From NCBI GenBank assembly GCA_026389975.1, contig JAPLGV010000001.1, forward strand, positions 1-21,077: a DNA stretch of 21,077 bases, in the 5' to 3' direction. Numbering within the stretch: the stretch's first letter is position 1; each line of letters starts with the position of its first letter. A program made the position numbers and the translations under genes. This document shows positions 14,791 through 20,767 of the stretch, piece by piece. The notes beneath the pieces were generated by a model. That model saw nothing but the letters and a program-made list of their open reading frames with translations, made no database searches and was not told where the DNA came from. This DNA comes from Chloroflexota bacterium (lineage in GTDB: Bacteria; Chloroflexota; Anaerolineae; Anaerolineales; Villigracilaceae).

Positions 14791-15588
14791 ATGCCCGAAT
14801 TGATTTCCAGCCATGCCAACCCGCTCGTTAAACAAATCCGTTCCCTGCGCCAGAAAAAGGGACGCGAAGAGACGGGACTATTCCTGGTCGAAGGCATCCA
14901 CCCCGTCGGCGAAGCCGTCGAAGCGGGCTGGTTCCTGGAGACCCTGGTCTACGCCCCGGACTTGCTGACCAGCGACTTCGCCCATCACCTGGTGGACGAG
15001 CAGTCCCGCCGCGGCGTGCGCTGCGTTGCTCTCACCCGCGACCTGTTCGCCGCCATTGCCGGGAAGGACAACCCACAGGGAATCCTCGCCATCCTCCGCC
15101 AGCAACAACTAAACCTGGACGGCATCTCACCAAAAACTTTTCACTGGGGCGCGGCGGCAGTCTCGCCGCAGGACCCTGGCAATGTCGGAACAATCCTGCG
15201 CACGCTGGAGGCGGTCGGTGCAGACGGGCTATTCCTGCTGGACGGCGGCGTGGAGCTATACCACCCGTCCGTGGTGCGGGCCAGCATGGGGACTCTGTTC
15301 TGGAAGCCGGTGGTACAGGTTTCATTTGATGAATTCGTGCAGTGGAGGCAAAAGAACGGCTATCAACTGGTTGGCTCATCGGCACATGCCGGGTCCGATT
15401 ATCGGGAGTTCCAGTGGGGAAACAAACCGATCATTCTGCTGCTCGGAAATGAGCAAAAGGGACTTTCCCCGGAACAAATCGCGGCCTGCGACGAGGTCGT
15501 GTCCATGCCGATGAAGGGACGAGTCAGTTCGCTGAACCTGGCAGTAGCCGCGGGGTTATTGTTGTACCGGATGATGGAAAACAAATAG
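14791..15588 (+). CDS. SpoU/TrmH-family RNA 2'-O-ribose methyltransferase
   Basis: A 265-residue SPOUT-fold enzyme that methylates a ribose 2'-OH of rRNA or tRNA with SAM. The N-terminal substrate-binding region (1-105) has LVEGIHPVGEAVEAG as in RlmB/TsnR-type proteins. The catalytic domain shows motif 1 QDPGNVGTILRTLEAVGADG (127-146), motif 2 IILLLGNEQKGLS (214-226) and motif 3 MPMKGRVSSLNLAVAAGLLLY (239-259), which together build the trefoil knot. The target nucleotide cannot be assigned. The ATG has no ribosome site, only a TACAAT box 6 nt upstream. The TAG stop forms part of a downstream hairpin. Confidence 0.92.
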   Translation: MPELISSHANPLVKQIRSLRQKKGREETGLFLVEGIHPVGEAVEAGWFLETLVYAPDLLTSDFAHHLVDEQSRRGVRCVALTRDLFAAIAGKDNPQGILAILRQQQLNLDGISPKTFHWGAAAVSPQDPGNVGTILRTLEAVGADGLFLLDGGVELYHPSVVRASMGTLFWKPVVQVSFDEFVQWRQKNGYQLVGSSAHAGSDYREFQWGNKPIILLLGNEQKGLSPEQIAACDEVVSMPMKGRVSSLNLAVAAGLLLYRMMENK

Positions 15589-15610
15589 GGGTGCAGTGGG
15601 TGCGCCCCTA
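15586..15610. repeat. GC-rich palindrome overlapping the methyltransferase stop codon
   Basis: TAGGGGTGC (15586-15594) pairs with GCGCCCCTA (15602-15610), with one G-T wobble and a 7-nt loop. The same AGGGGC.../...GCCCCTA design recurs at 20722-20757, so it may belong to a REP-like family dispersed between genes. Confidence 0.55.
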
Positions 15611-15647
15611 CAAGGTACGGGAGCAGGTTACGGGTCCGGAACGAAAC

Positions 15648-15670
15648 GGGCGGCAGATTCTCTGCCGCCC
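15648..15670. terminator. Bidirectional hairpin terminator between convergent genes
   Basis: GGGCGGCAGA (15648-15657), loop TTC, TCTGCCGCCC (15661-15670): a perfect 10-bp stem. It lies between the converging methyltransferase gene and the Cys-rich small-protein gene, whose stop is at 15678. Only weak T-runs follow. Confidence 0.65.
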
Positions 15671-15677
15671 CATTATG

Positions 15678-15908
15678 TTATAACTCGTCCTCGTCTTCTT
15701 CCCAGGTGTCATCATCCTCGTCGTCGGTTTCCTCTTCTTCCCACTCTTCAAGTTCCCCTTCTTCCCAATTATCATCTTTGGCAGCAGCTTCTTCATTGGG
15801 AGAATAGGTGGCGCAGCCGGTATCGGGGTCCAGTTCGACCGCCGCGGCGCCGCAATAGCCGTCGTCTACGAACACACAGTCAGCGTAATGGCAGCGGATG
15901 CGGGGCAT
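15678..15908 (-). CDS. Small Cys-rich protein with highly acidic C-terminal tail (DUF1540-like)
   Basis: A 76-residue protein. The first 33 residues contain four cysteines in RCHYADCVFVDDGYCG and TGCATY (C6, C11, C19, C32), spaced as in DUF1540-type putative zinc-binding modules. From residue 40 on it is almost entirely Glu, Asp and Trp (EEGELEEWEEEETDDEDDD). The start is secure: AGGAGG lies 5 nt before ATG 15908. It follows the VKOR-family gene by 9 nt. Its function is unknown; the tail could bind cations or basic partners. The DUF1540 likeness rests on Cys spacing alone. Confidence 0.78.
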   Translation of the reverse strand: MPRIRCHYADCVFVDDGYCGAAAVELDPDTGCATYSPNEEAAAKDDNWEEGELEEWEEEETDDEDDDTWEEDEDEL

Positions 15909-15917
15909 GAATTCCTC

Positions 15918-16382
15918 CTAATGTGCAGTTTGTTTGATTAGCCGGATAATGGCCAGGATAAAAATCAAGGCGATGATGACCGCCGAAGCCACACAGAATG
16001 GGCAGATGGCATGGATAACGTAAATCTCGAGCCAGGTGAGGTAAGCCGTAAAAGCCACGCCCGCCAGGCTGATCCCGAAAATTGCCAGCGATCCATTTTC
16101 TTTCACAATTTTGAGCCGCGGCTCCAGCAGCAGGATGCCGGCAATGGCAAGAAAAGCGACGATCCCAACCACCGAGACCGGGATCCCACCAATTTCCGCA
16201 TAAGGGCTGAAATTGACATCATGACAGCCGCCGTTGCCCAGGCACATGGCATTATTGTTCGTCAACTTATAAACGAGCAAATAAGTGGCATCCAGAGCGC
16301 CCAGGCAGGTGAGTCCAAAAGTGGCCCAATAGAAGGCCGGACCAGTTTTATCGTTATGATTGGGTTTTATGCGATGGGCCAT
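15918..16382 (-). CDS. Vitamin K epoxide reductase (VKOR) family protein
   Basis: A 154-residue inner-membrane protein with four or five hydrophobic helices. The VKOR redox residues are all present: the loop pair Cys47 and Cys53 (MCLGNGGC) and the active-site CPFC with Cys127 and Cys130 in HAICPFCVAS. Bacterial homologues reoxidise periplasmic DsbA-like thiol oxidases using quinone and thereby drive disulfide formation. No thioredoxin-like domain is fused, so a separate DsbA partner is expected elsewhere. The gene overlaps the end of moeA by 16 nt and is followed 9 nt later by the Cys-rich protein gene. Confidence 0.92.
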   Translation of the reverse strand: MAHRIKPNHNDKTGPAFYWATFGLTCLGALDATYLLVYKLTNNNAMCLGNGGCHDVNFSPYAEIGGIPVSVVGIVAFLAIAGILLLEPRLKIVKENGSLAIFGISLAGVAFTAYLTWLEIYVIHAICPFCVASAVIIALIFILAIIRLIKQTAH

Positions 16383-17581
16383 ATCTCTACGTCCGAGTTT
16401 GCAGGGAGCGATTTTACACCAGAGGGCACAATCAGTAAAGCGTTTGCGCGCACTAAAGAGAAGATATTTCCGGAACCCTGGTGACCGGTCAGACGGGCTA
16501 CCAGAACGCCATTCTCCTGGCTGATAACTGCGCGCAGGTAGGATTCGCGCCCGTCGGATTCCAGCGATTCGGCTAGGCGTACCATCTGGTGCGGGCGGGG
16601 CCGGAGTTTCAGTCCGCTCAGTTTCTCCAGGGCGGGTCTCACGAAAACTTCGAATCCGACAAAGGCCGAAACAGGATTTCCCGGCAACCCAAAGAACGGG
16701 ACGCCGCGGTACTTGCCAAAAGCCAGCGGTTTGCCGGGGCGCATGTTGACTTTCCAGAAGTCGAGTTCGCCATCTTCTTCGATGACATACTTTACGTAGT
16801 CGAATGCACCGACGCTGACTCCCGCTGATGAAACGATTACATCCGCTTTTGCTTCCACCGCCCTTTCCAGCCGGGAGCGGACATCTGCTTCAGTATCCGC
16901 CGCCACGCCCAGCCGGATGAGTTCCACGCCCGCCGCTTCGGCCAGAGCGGCCAGGGCATAGGAATTGGATTCGTGAATTTTACCGGGAGTGAGGGGAGCC
17001 TCCACTGGCAAAAGTTCGTCACCGCTGGAGAGCAGGGCAAACCGTGGCTGCCGGTAGACCAGCACGTCCGCCGCGCCGAGCATGGCTAACAGACCGATTT
17101 CCTGCGCCCGCAGGCGCATTCCCGCAGACAGGACCTCATCACCAGTGTGCAGGTCATCGCCGCGGCGGCGGATGTTTTCACCCAGCCGGACAGACTTGTG
17201 AATGGTCACCGTCTGCGGGGCGGGCGTGCCGGGAGTGCGCACGTTGAAGTCTGTATCTTCGACCATAATCACCGCCTCCGCTCCGGGCGGCAGGGGTGCA
17301 CCGGTCATGATGCGGGCCGACTGTCCGGGCCGGATTGGCGTCTCAGAGGTTTCGCCAGCGCGGATGTCGGCGACCACGTTCAGGGTCCGGGGGCAGGCGA
17401 AATCTGCCTTGTGTAGGGCAAAACCGTCTACAGAGGAATTATCGAAAAGGGGCAGGTCTGTCTCGGCGGCTATGTCGCAAGCCAGGACGCGCCCGGCAGC
17501 GCGGTTGAGCGAAACGGTCTGGGATTCAACCGGCAAGAAAACTGCCAGGATGCGTTCACGGGCTTCCGATACACTTAGCAT
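16367..17581 (-). CDS. moeA: Molybdopterin molybdenumtransferase MoeA
   Basis: A 404-residue enzyme that inserts molybdate into adenylylated molybdopterin, the last step of molybdenum cofactor synthesis. Domains in order: the N-terminal region with NSSVDGFAL (48-56), domain II with MTGAPLPPGAEAVIMVEDT (92-110), the MPT-binding domain III with LLSSGDELLP (183-192), SSAGVSVGAFDYVK (251-264, catalytic-type Asp261) and GLPGNPVSAF (298-307), and the C-terminal beta domain from about 325. Length and motifs are normal. ATG 17581 has no close Shine-Dalgarno; a GGAG lies about 16 nt upstream, in the loop of an inverted repeat. Its product overlaps the VKOR-family gene, forming an operon. Confidence 0.95.
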   Translation of the reverse strand: MLSVSEARERILAVFLPVESQTVSLNRAAGRVLACDIAAETDLPLFDNSSVDGFALHKADFACPRTLNVVADIRAGETSETPIRPGQSARIMTGAPLPPGAEAVIMVEDTDFNVRTPGTPAPQTVTIHKSVRLGENIRRRGDDLHTGDEVLSAGMRLRAQEIGLLAMLGAADVLVYRQPRFALLSSGDELLPVEAPLTPGKIHESNSYALAALAEAAGVELIRLGVAADTEADVRSRLERAVEAKADVIVSSAGVSVGAFDYVKYVIEEDGELDFWKVNMRPGKPLAFGKYRGVPFFGLPGNPVSAFVGFEVFVRPALEKLSGLKLRPRPHQMVRLAESLESDGRESYLRAVISQENGVLVARLTGHQGSGNIFSLVRANALLIVPSGVKSLPANSDVEIWPIA

Positions 17582-17585
17582 AAAA

Positions 17586-17626
17586 TAATGTCACCGCTCC
17601 TTCTGAAAGCGGCGACATTATACCAC
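17586..17626 (-). promoter_or_regulatory. moeA promoter inside an inverted repeat (repeat copy 1)
   Basis: On the minus strand TGGTATAAT (17625-17617) is an extended -10 box. It overlaps one arm of an inverted repeat: 17608-17620 and 17586-17598 pair at 12 of 13 positions with a 9-nt loop. The repeat spans from the -10 to just before the moeA ATG, so it could be an operator or an RNA hairpin in the leader. A 20-bp part (AAGCGGCGACATTATACCAC, 17607-17626) recurs at 18466. Confidence 0.55.
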
Positions 17627-17698
17627 TCCTCGTTCCAGAAATCCGCCAGGATTTTTCAAGCTTTGGGAGTTGCTGGTACTATTGTGCAATTCAACTTT

Positions 17699-18238
17699 TT
17701 ATGGCTTATTACCTTTGATGTGCAGTAGAGGAGCAAGGCTTTCAGCCCACAGGCGGATGGCGTTCCAATCCCGGTGATCACCCTCCGCCCAGACGCCGAA
17801 GAGGACGCTCAGCCGGAATTTCAGCCGGTCGCTGAATGACGGAACTTTGCGGATGTCCAGCTTCCCGGAGAAGTACCCCTCGCTCACCGGCCTTACCAGG
17901 GCGCGCACCGGCGCCAGGAATTCGGCCACAAACGGGCGATAGGTCTCTCCGTTGCGCATGGCCAGCGTCATGCATACCAAAAAAGCGGCGAAGGGTTTTC
18001 GTGCCAATTCTGATTGATGTGCCTGTATGAATTGCATGGCCTCCGGCAGCCATTGTTTGTTTTGAATGGCACTGCCCGCCACCACTGCCCGGTAAGGCGT
18101 CAGGTCTTTCACCTCCTGCATGGGGAGCACGTCCACCTGTGCTCCGCTTTCAGACAGGGTCTTCCCAATGGCTTCGGCCACGCCGGCGGTGGAACCAGCC
18201 CGGCTGGCATAAGTTACCAGAATTTTATTATTGATCGT
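17699..18238 (-). CDS. Flavodoxin-domain protein (HemG-like), apparent ACG start
   Basis: A 179-residue FMN-binding protein. The N-terminus NNKILVTYASRAGSTAGVAEAIG (about 3-25) has the phosphate loop of flavodoxins, and PYRAVVAGSAI, then the conserved end FGVWAEGDHRDWNAIRLWA, resemble the HemG/menaquinone-dependent protoporphyrinogen oxidase group. It may reduce quinones or oxidise protoporphyrinogen; this is inferred. The FMN loop lies upstream of the first canonical start (GTG 18181). From the in-frame TAG at 18334-18332 down to 18182 there is no ATG, GTG or TTG codon. ACG at 18238-18236 has AAAAGG 5 nt before it and is exactly where homologues begin, so ATG has probably changed to ACG. It is either a rare non-canonical start or a gene silenced by a start-codon mutation. 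Confidence 0.8.
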   Translation of the reverse strand, partial: TINNKILVTYASRAGSTAGVAEAIGKTLSESGAQVDVLPMQEVKDLTPYRAVVAGSAIQNKQWLPEAMQFIQAHQSELARKPFAAFLVCMTLAMRNGETYRPFVAEFLAPVRALVRPVSEGYFSGKLDIRKVPSFSDRLKFRLSVLFGVWAEGDHRDWNAIRLWAESLAPLLHIKGNKP

Positions 18239-18346
18239 ATTTGCCTTTTCGTTCGCATATTTCCCAGGTGGTTCGAAGGCAGCAGGACCATATACCAGCG
18301 TGCTGCAGTAATGAATAGCTATCTTGCATAACTAAGAAAACATCTC

Positions 18347-18403
18347 GTAGTAACGACTTCAGTCGTTGGTTTCGTGGCAAAAAGCAACTGAAGTCGCCGC
18401 TAC
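18347..18403. repeat. Imperfect palindromic repeat, intergenic
   Basis: GTAGTAACGACTTCAGTC (18347-18364) pairs with AACTGAAGTCGCCGCTAC (18386-18403): GTAG and CGACTTCAGT match, with a 3-nt mismatch block between. The loop is about 21 nt. It looks like a small MITE- or REP-type element; no ORF is inside. Confidence 0.6.
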
Positions 18404-18443
18404 AACCCACTTTTGCAATAGGTCTAATGTGTCAGGTTGTGCT

Positions 18444-18485
18444 TTAACCCGGTCGCTCTTACGAAAAGCGGCGACATTAAACCAC
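18444..18485. repeat. Second copy of the moeA-promoter repeat
   Basis: AAGCGGCGACATTAAACCAC (18466-18485) matches 17607-17626 at 19 of 20 bases. On the minus strand the -10 equivalent reads TGGTTTAAT. The partner arm (18444-18458) is less well kept. It lies between the serC stop and the flavodoxin gene and could drive the latter, or be a dispersed repeat. Confidence 0.6.
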
Positions 18486-18503
18486 ACAGGGAAGAGAAGT
18501 CAA

Positions 18504-19124
18504 CTACCCGTTCTTCTGCTGGAACTCTTTCATGAACTTGACCAGTTCCTGGGCCGCTTCGACCGGCAGGGCGTTGTAGAGCGAGGCGCGCATCCCGCCC
18601 ACCGAACGATGACCCTTCAGACGGATCATGTCGCGCTTCTTGGCTTCACTGGCAAATTGTTCTTCCAACTGCTCGTTGGGCAGGCGGAAGGGGACATTCA
18701 TGACAGAACGGTCGGATTTGGCATGCCCCTTGTAGAACCCGCCGGATTCATCAATAGCTTTGTAGACCAGCCCGGCCTTGGTCTGATTGCGCTTGGCAAT
18801 ACCTTCCAGGCCGCCGAGTCCCTTGGCCCATTTCAGCACCAGCCCAACAATATAGATGGACCAGCACGGCGGAGTGTTGAGCAGGGAATTCTCTTCGGCC
18901 AGGGCTTTGTAGTCAAGCAGGTTGGGCAGGTTGGCCGGAACTTTTTCCAGCATATCGTCGCGAATAATGCAAACCACCACGCCCGCCGGGCCGGCGTTCT
19001 TCTGCGCGCCGGCGTAGAGCATGGCATATTTTGAAACATCGATCGGGCGGCTGACGAAGTCGGAGCTGGCGTCGCAGATGAGGGGCACGCCCGCCGGCGG
19101 GACCGGCTCGGCGAAGTATTCCAC
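18504..19124 (-). CDS. serC: Phosphoserine aminotransferase SerC, C-terminal part (frame-broken gene)
   Basis: This frame holds the C-terminal two thirds of SerC: DASSDFVSRPIDVSKY, the PLP-binding lysine in LYAGAQKNAGPAGV, NTPPCWSIYIVGLVLKW and RLKGHRSVGGMRASLYNAL, all typical. The coding frame extends upstream to about 19137 (HNETIHGVEYFAEP); GTG 19124 is only the first start-like codon within the domain. SerC converts 3-phosphohydroxypyruvate and glutamate to phosphoserine. Without the N-terminal part this fragment cannot form the active site, so it is best read as the second half of one gene starting at 19575. Divergent serA supplies the preceding step. Confidence 0.9.
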   Translation of the reverse strand: MEYFAEPVPPAGVPLICDASSDFVSRPIDVSKYAMLYAGAQKNAGPAGVVVCIIRDDMLEKVPANLPNLLDYKALAEENSLLNTPPCWSIYIVGLVLKWAKGLGGLEGIAKRNQTKAGLVYKAIDESGGFYKGHAKSDRSVMNVPFRLPNEQLEEQFASEAKKRDMIRLKGHRSVGGMRASLYNALPVEAAQELVKFMKEFQQKNG

Positions 19125-19140
19125 GCCGTGGATGGTCTCG

Positions 19141-19575
19141 TTATGCAGCCTGCGGGTCCAGTTTGAGTTCCGACTGGGCCGGGAGGTGGTTGAAGTTGTC
19201 GGCCTCCAGGTTGGCCGCAGCTTTGGCCGTCCCCAGTTTTTGGGATTCCTTGAAGGCTTTCTTGCTCCACGTGCCGGTGATGATGTAATCCGCCGAAACG
19301 CCCGCCGGGCGGAAGTTCATCGGGAACATGGCAAATTGCAGGCTGGCGCCACCTTGCAGGAACAAAATCTTGTAACCAGCCGGGATGCCGAGCAGGTCGC
19401 GCAGGTCCGCCTGGGCTTCGGCGACAATGGCTTCGAATTCTCTCGAACGGTGGCTGATCTCCATCACCGACATCCCCGTGCCCCTGTAGTCGAGCATTTC
19501 CGCCTGCGCATGCTGGAGCACTTCCAGCGGCAGTACGGCCGGGCCGGGGTTGAAATTATGAATACGTCTGGTCAT
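19141..19575 (-). CDS. serC: Phosphoserine aminotransferase SerC, N-terminal part (frame-broken gene)
   Basis: This 144-residue part is the N-terminus of SerC: MTRRIHNFNPGPAVLP, LDYRGTGMSVMEISHRSREF, and the PLP-phosphate loop FLQGGASLQFAMFPMNF. ATG 19575 has AGGAG 6 nt upstream; upstream in-frame start codons lack ribosome sites. The frame stops at ...LDPQAA-TAA. In SerC homologues this is followed by Y, about five residues, then NET; the frame encoding HNETIHGVEYF resumes immediately. The best fit is a loss of 17 nt at 19135-19143. As it stands no full SerC would be made, which would imply serine auxotrophy or a second serC unless it is a sequence error. Confidence 0.92.
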   Translation of the reverse strand: MTRRIHNFNPGPAVLPLEVLQHAQAEMLDYRGTGMSVMEISHRSREFEAIVAEAQADLRDLLGIPAGYKILFLQGGASLQFAMFPMNFRPAGVSADYIITGTWSKKAFKESQKLGTAKAAANLEADNFNHLPAQSELKLDPQAA

Positions 19576-19624
19576 TTTCATCTCCTGTGATTGAAGAAGC
19601 AATTTTTCGATATCTTGCGTTCAG

Positions 19625-19630
19625 ATTATA
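19625..19630 (-). promoter_or_regulatory. -10 box upstream of serC
   Basis: TATAAT on the minus strand (19630-19625), about 50 nt before the serC ATG. No acceptable -35 at 16-18 nt, so this is tentative. Confidence 0.4.
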
Positions 19631-19690
19631 GTCCACACCCAGTCTTTCGCACACTAACAATAGACACCGTCCGCGCATGAAGGAAATCAG

Positions 19691-19718
19691 TTGACAACGA
19701 AAGAGGCCGTGTTACAAT
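19691..19718 (+). promoter_or_regulatory. Sigma70-type promoter of serA
   Basis: TTGACA (19691-19696), a 16-nt spacer, TACAAT (19713-19718). It is near consensus, with a predicted leader of about 90 nt before ATG 19816. Confidence 0.8.
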
Positions 19719-19750
19719 ATTTTCGTGAAACAGCAGAATTCCAATAACGG

Positions 19751-19786
19751 GAGACACGGGCATCCGGCTCGTGTATCTCTGTTTTT
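19751..19786 (+). promoter_or_regulatory. Terminator-like hairpin in the serA leader (possible attenuator)
   Basis: GAGACACG (19751-19758) pairs with CGTG-TA-TCTC (19770-19779), with a 2-nt bulge and 11-nt loop. TTTTT follows at 19782-19786. The hairpin lies after the serA promoter and before its ribosome site; because serC is divergent, no upstream gene needs a terminator here. Attenuation control of serA is inferred. No T-box or known riboswitch core is recognised. Confidence 0.45.
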
Positions 19787-19815
19787 AATTTGACATCCCA
19801 AAAAGGAGAAAGTTC

Positions 19816-20715
19816 ATGAAAATCCTGGTCTGCGACAAAACCGAATCCGATGCCATTGAGAAAATGCGCGCCGCGGGGCTGATGGTGGATACGAACTTCG
19901 AGATCACCCCCGAAGAACTCCCGAACATCCTGCCGAACTATGCTGGCTGCGTGGTGCGTTCCCGGACCAAGATCCGGCAGCCGTTGATTGACCTTTGTCC
20001 CAACCTGAAGGTCATCGTGCGCGGCGGCGTCGGCCTGGACACCATTGACGCGGACTATGCCCGCTCGAAGGGTATCACCGTCATGAATACGCCCAGGGCT
20101 TCCTCCGCTTCGGTGGCTGAACTGGCGATTGGTTTCATGTTCGCCCTGGCCCGCAATCTCTACAAAGCCTCCTCGACCATGAAGGCCGAAAAATGGGAAA
20201 AGAAAGCCTTCGAAGGCGACGAGATTGGCGGAAAGACAATGGGACTCATCGGCCTCGGCAACATCGGCAAGGAAGTTGCCATCCGCGCCAACGCCCTCGG
20301 CATGACCGTCATCGCTTACGACCCATACGTCAAGGAAGCCGAAGGCGTCAAGCTGGTCCCGCTGGACGAGCTGCTGGCCCACTCCGATTACATCAGCCTG
20401 CACCTGCCCAAGACCAAAGAGTCAGCGGACATGATCGGCAAAGCCCAGTTCGAGAAGATGAAGACCGGCGTACGCATCGTAAACTGCGCCCGTGGCGGCA
20501 TCATTAACGAAGCGGCTCTCTACGAAGCCCTGACCAGTGGCAAGGTGGCTGGTGCGGCGCTGGATGTCTATGCCGAGGAACCGCCCACAGACTGGAAACT
20601 GGCCAAACTGGATAACGTCATCTGCTCGCCGCACATCGGCGCGGCCACGAAGGAGGCCCAGGGACGCGTGGGCGCCGAGGTGGCGGAGAAACTCATCGAA
20701 TTTGCGAAGAAATAA
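19816..20715 (+). CDS. serA: D-3-phosphoglycerate dehydrogenase SerA, short form without ACT domain
   Basis: A 299-residue D-2-hydroxyacid dehydrogenase that oxidises 3-phosphoglycerate with NAD+, the first step of serine synthesis. Rossmann loop GLGNIG (146-151), then catalytic Arg226 in NCARGG, Glu255 in AEEPP and His273 in SPHIGAAT. The N-terminal substrate part has VRSRTKI and RGGVGLDTID. There is no C-terminal ACT or ASB domain, so allosteric feedback by serine through ACT is not expected. ATG 19816 has AAGGAG about 7 nt upstream. The divergent neighbour serC fixes the role as SerA and not another hydroxyacid dehydrogenase. The DUF1015 gene follows 52 nt later. Confidence 0.93.
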   Translation: MKILVCDKTESDAIEKMRAAGLMVDTNFEITPEELPNILPNYAGCVVRSRTKIRQPLIDLCPNLKVIVRGGVGLDTIDADYARSKGITVMNTPRASSASVAELAIGFMFALARNLYKASSTMKAEKWEKKAFEGDEIGGKTMGLIGLGNIGKEVAIRANALGMTVIAYDPYVKEAEGVKLVPLDELLAHSDYISLHLPKTKESADMIGKAQFEKMKTGVRIVNCARGGIINEAALYEALTSGKVAGAALDVYAEEPPTDWKLAKLDNVICSPHIGAATKEAQGRVGAEVAEKLIEFAKK

Positions 20716-20721
20716 TCTTTT

Positions 20722-20757
20722 AGGTAGCAGGGGCACAGCGACACTGTGCCCCTACCT
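20722..20757. repeat. GC-rich palindrome between serA and the DUF1015 gene
   Basis: GGGGCACAG (20730-20738), loop CGACA, CTGTGCCCC (20744-20752), extended by AGGTA/TACCT. A stable stem of 9 bp plus 5 bp with small bulges. It has the same design as the palindrome at 15586. It lacks a T-run, so it is more likely a REP-like repeat or an mRNA-stabilising hairpin than a terminator. Confidence 0.65.
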
Positions 20758-20767
20758 GGAATTGAAC

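Noticed and set aside
14716..14835. Longer N-terminus for the cation transporter from ATG 14835
   Set aside because: It would overlap the divergent methyltransferase and its promoter; GTG 14715 has an ideal AAGGAG and begins at the family-like sequence.
18228..18410. Minus-strand ORF of 60 codons upstream of the flavodoxin
   Set aside because: It crosses a palindromic repeat, has no ribosome site and no recognisable motif; it is out of frame with the flavodoxin.
19780..19815. Second serA promoter from the TTGACA-like sequence near 19789
   Set aside because: Its -10 would fall at or past the ribosome site and start codon, so it could not produce a translatable serA mRNA.
19687..20403. Minus-strand ORF of 238 codons opposite serA
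   Set aside because: Antisense shadow: SerA on the plus strand has complete NAD-binding and catalytic motifs, promoter and ribosome site.
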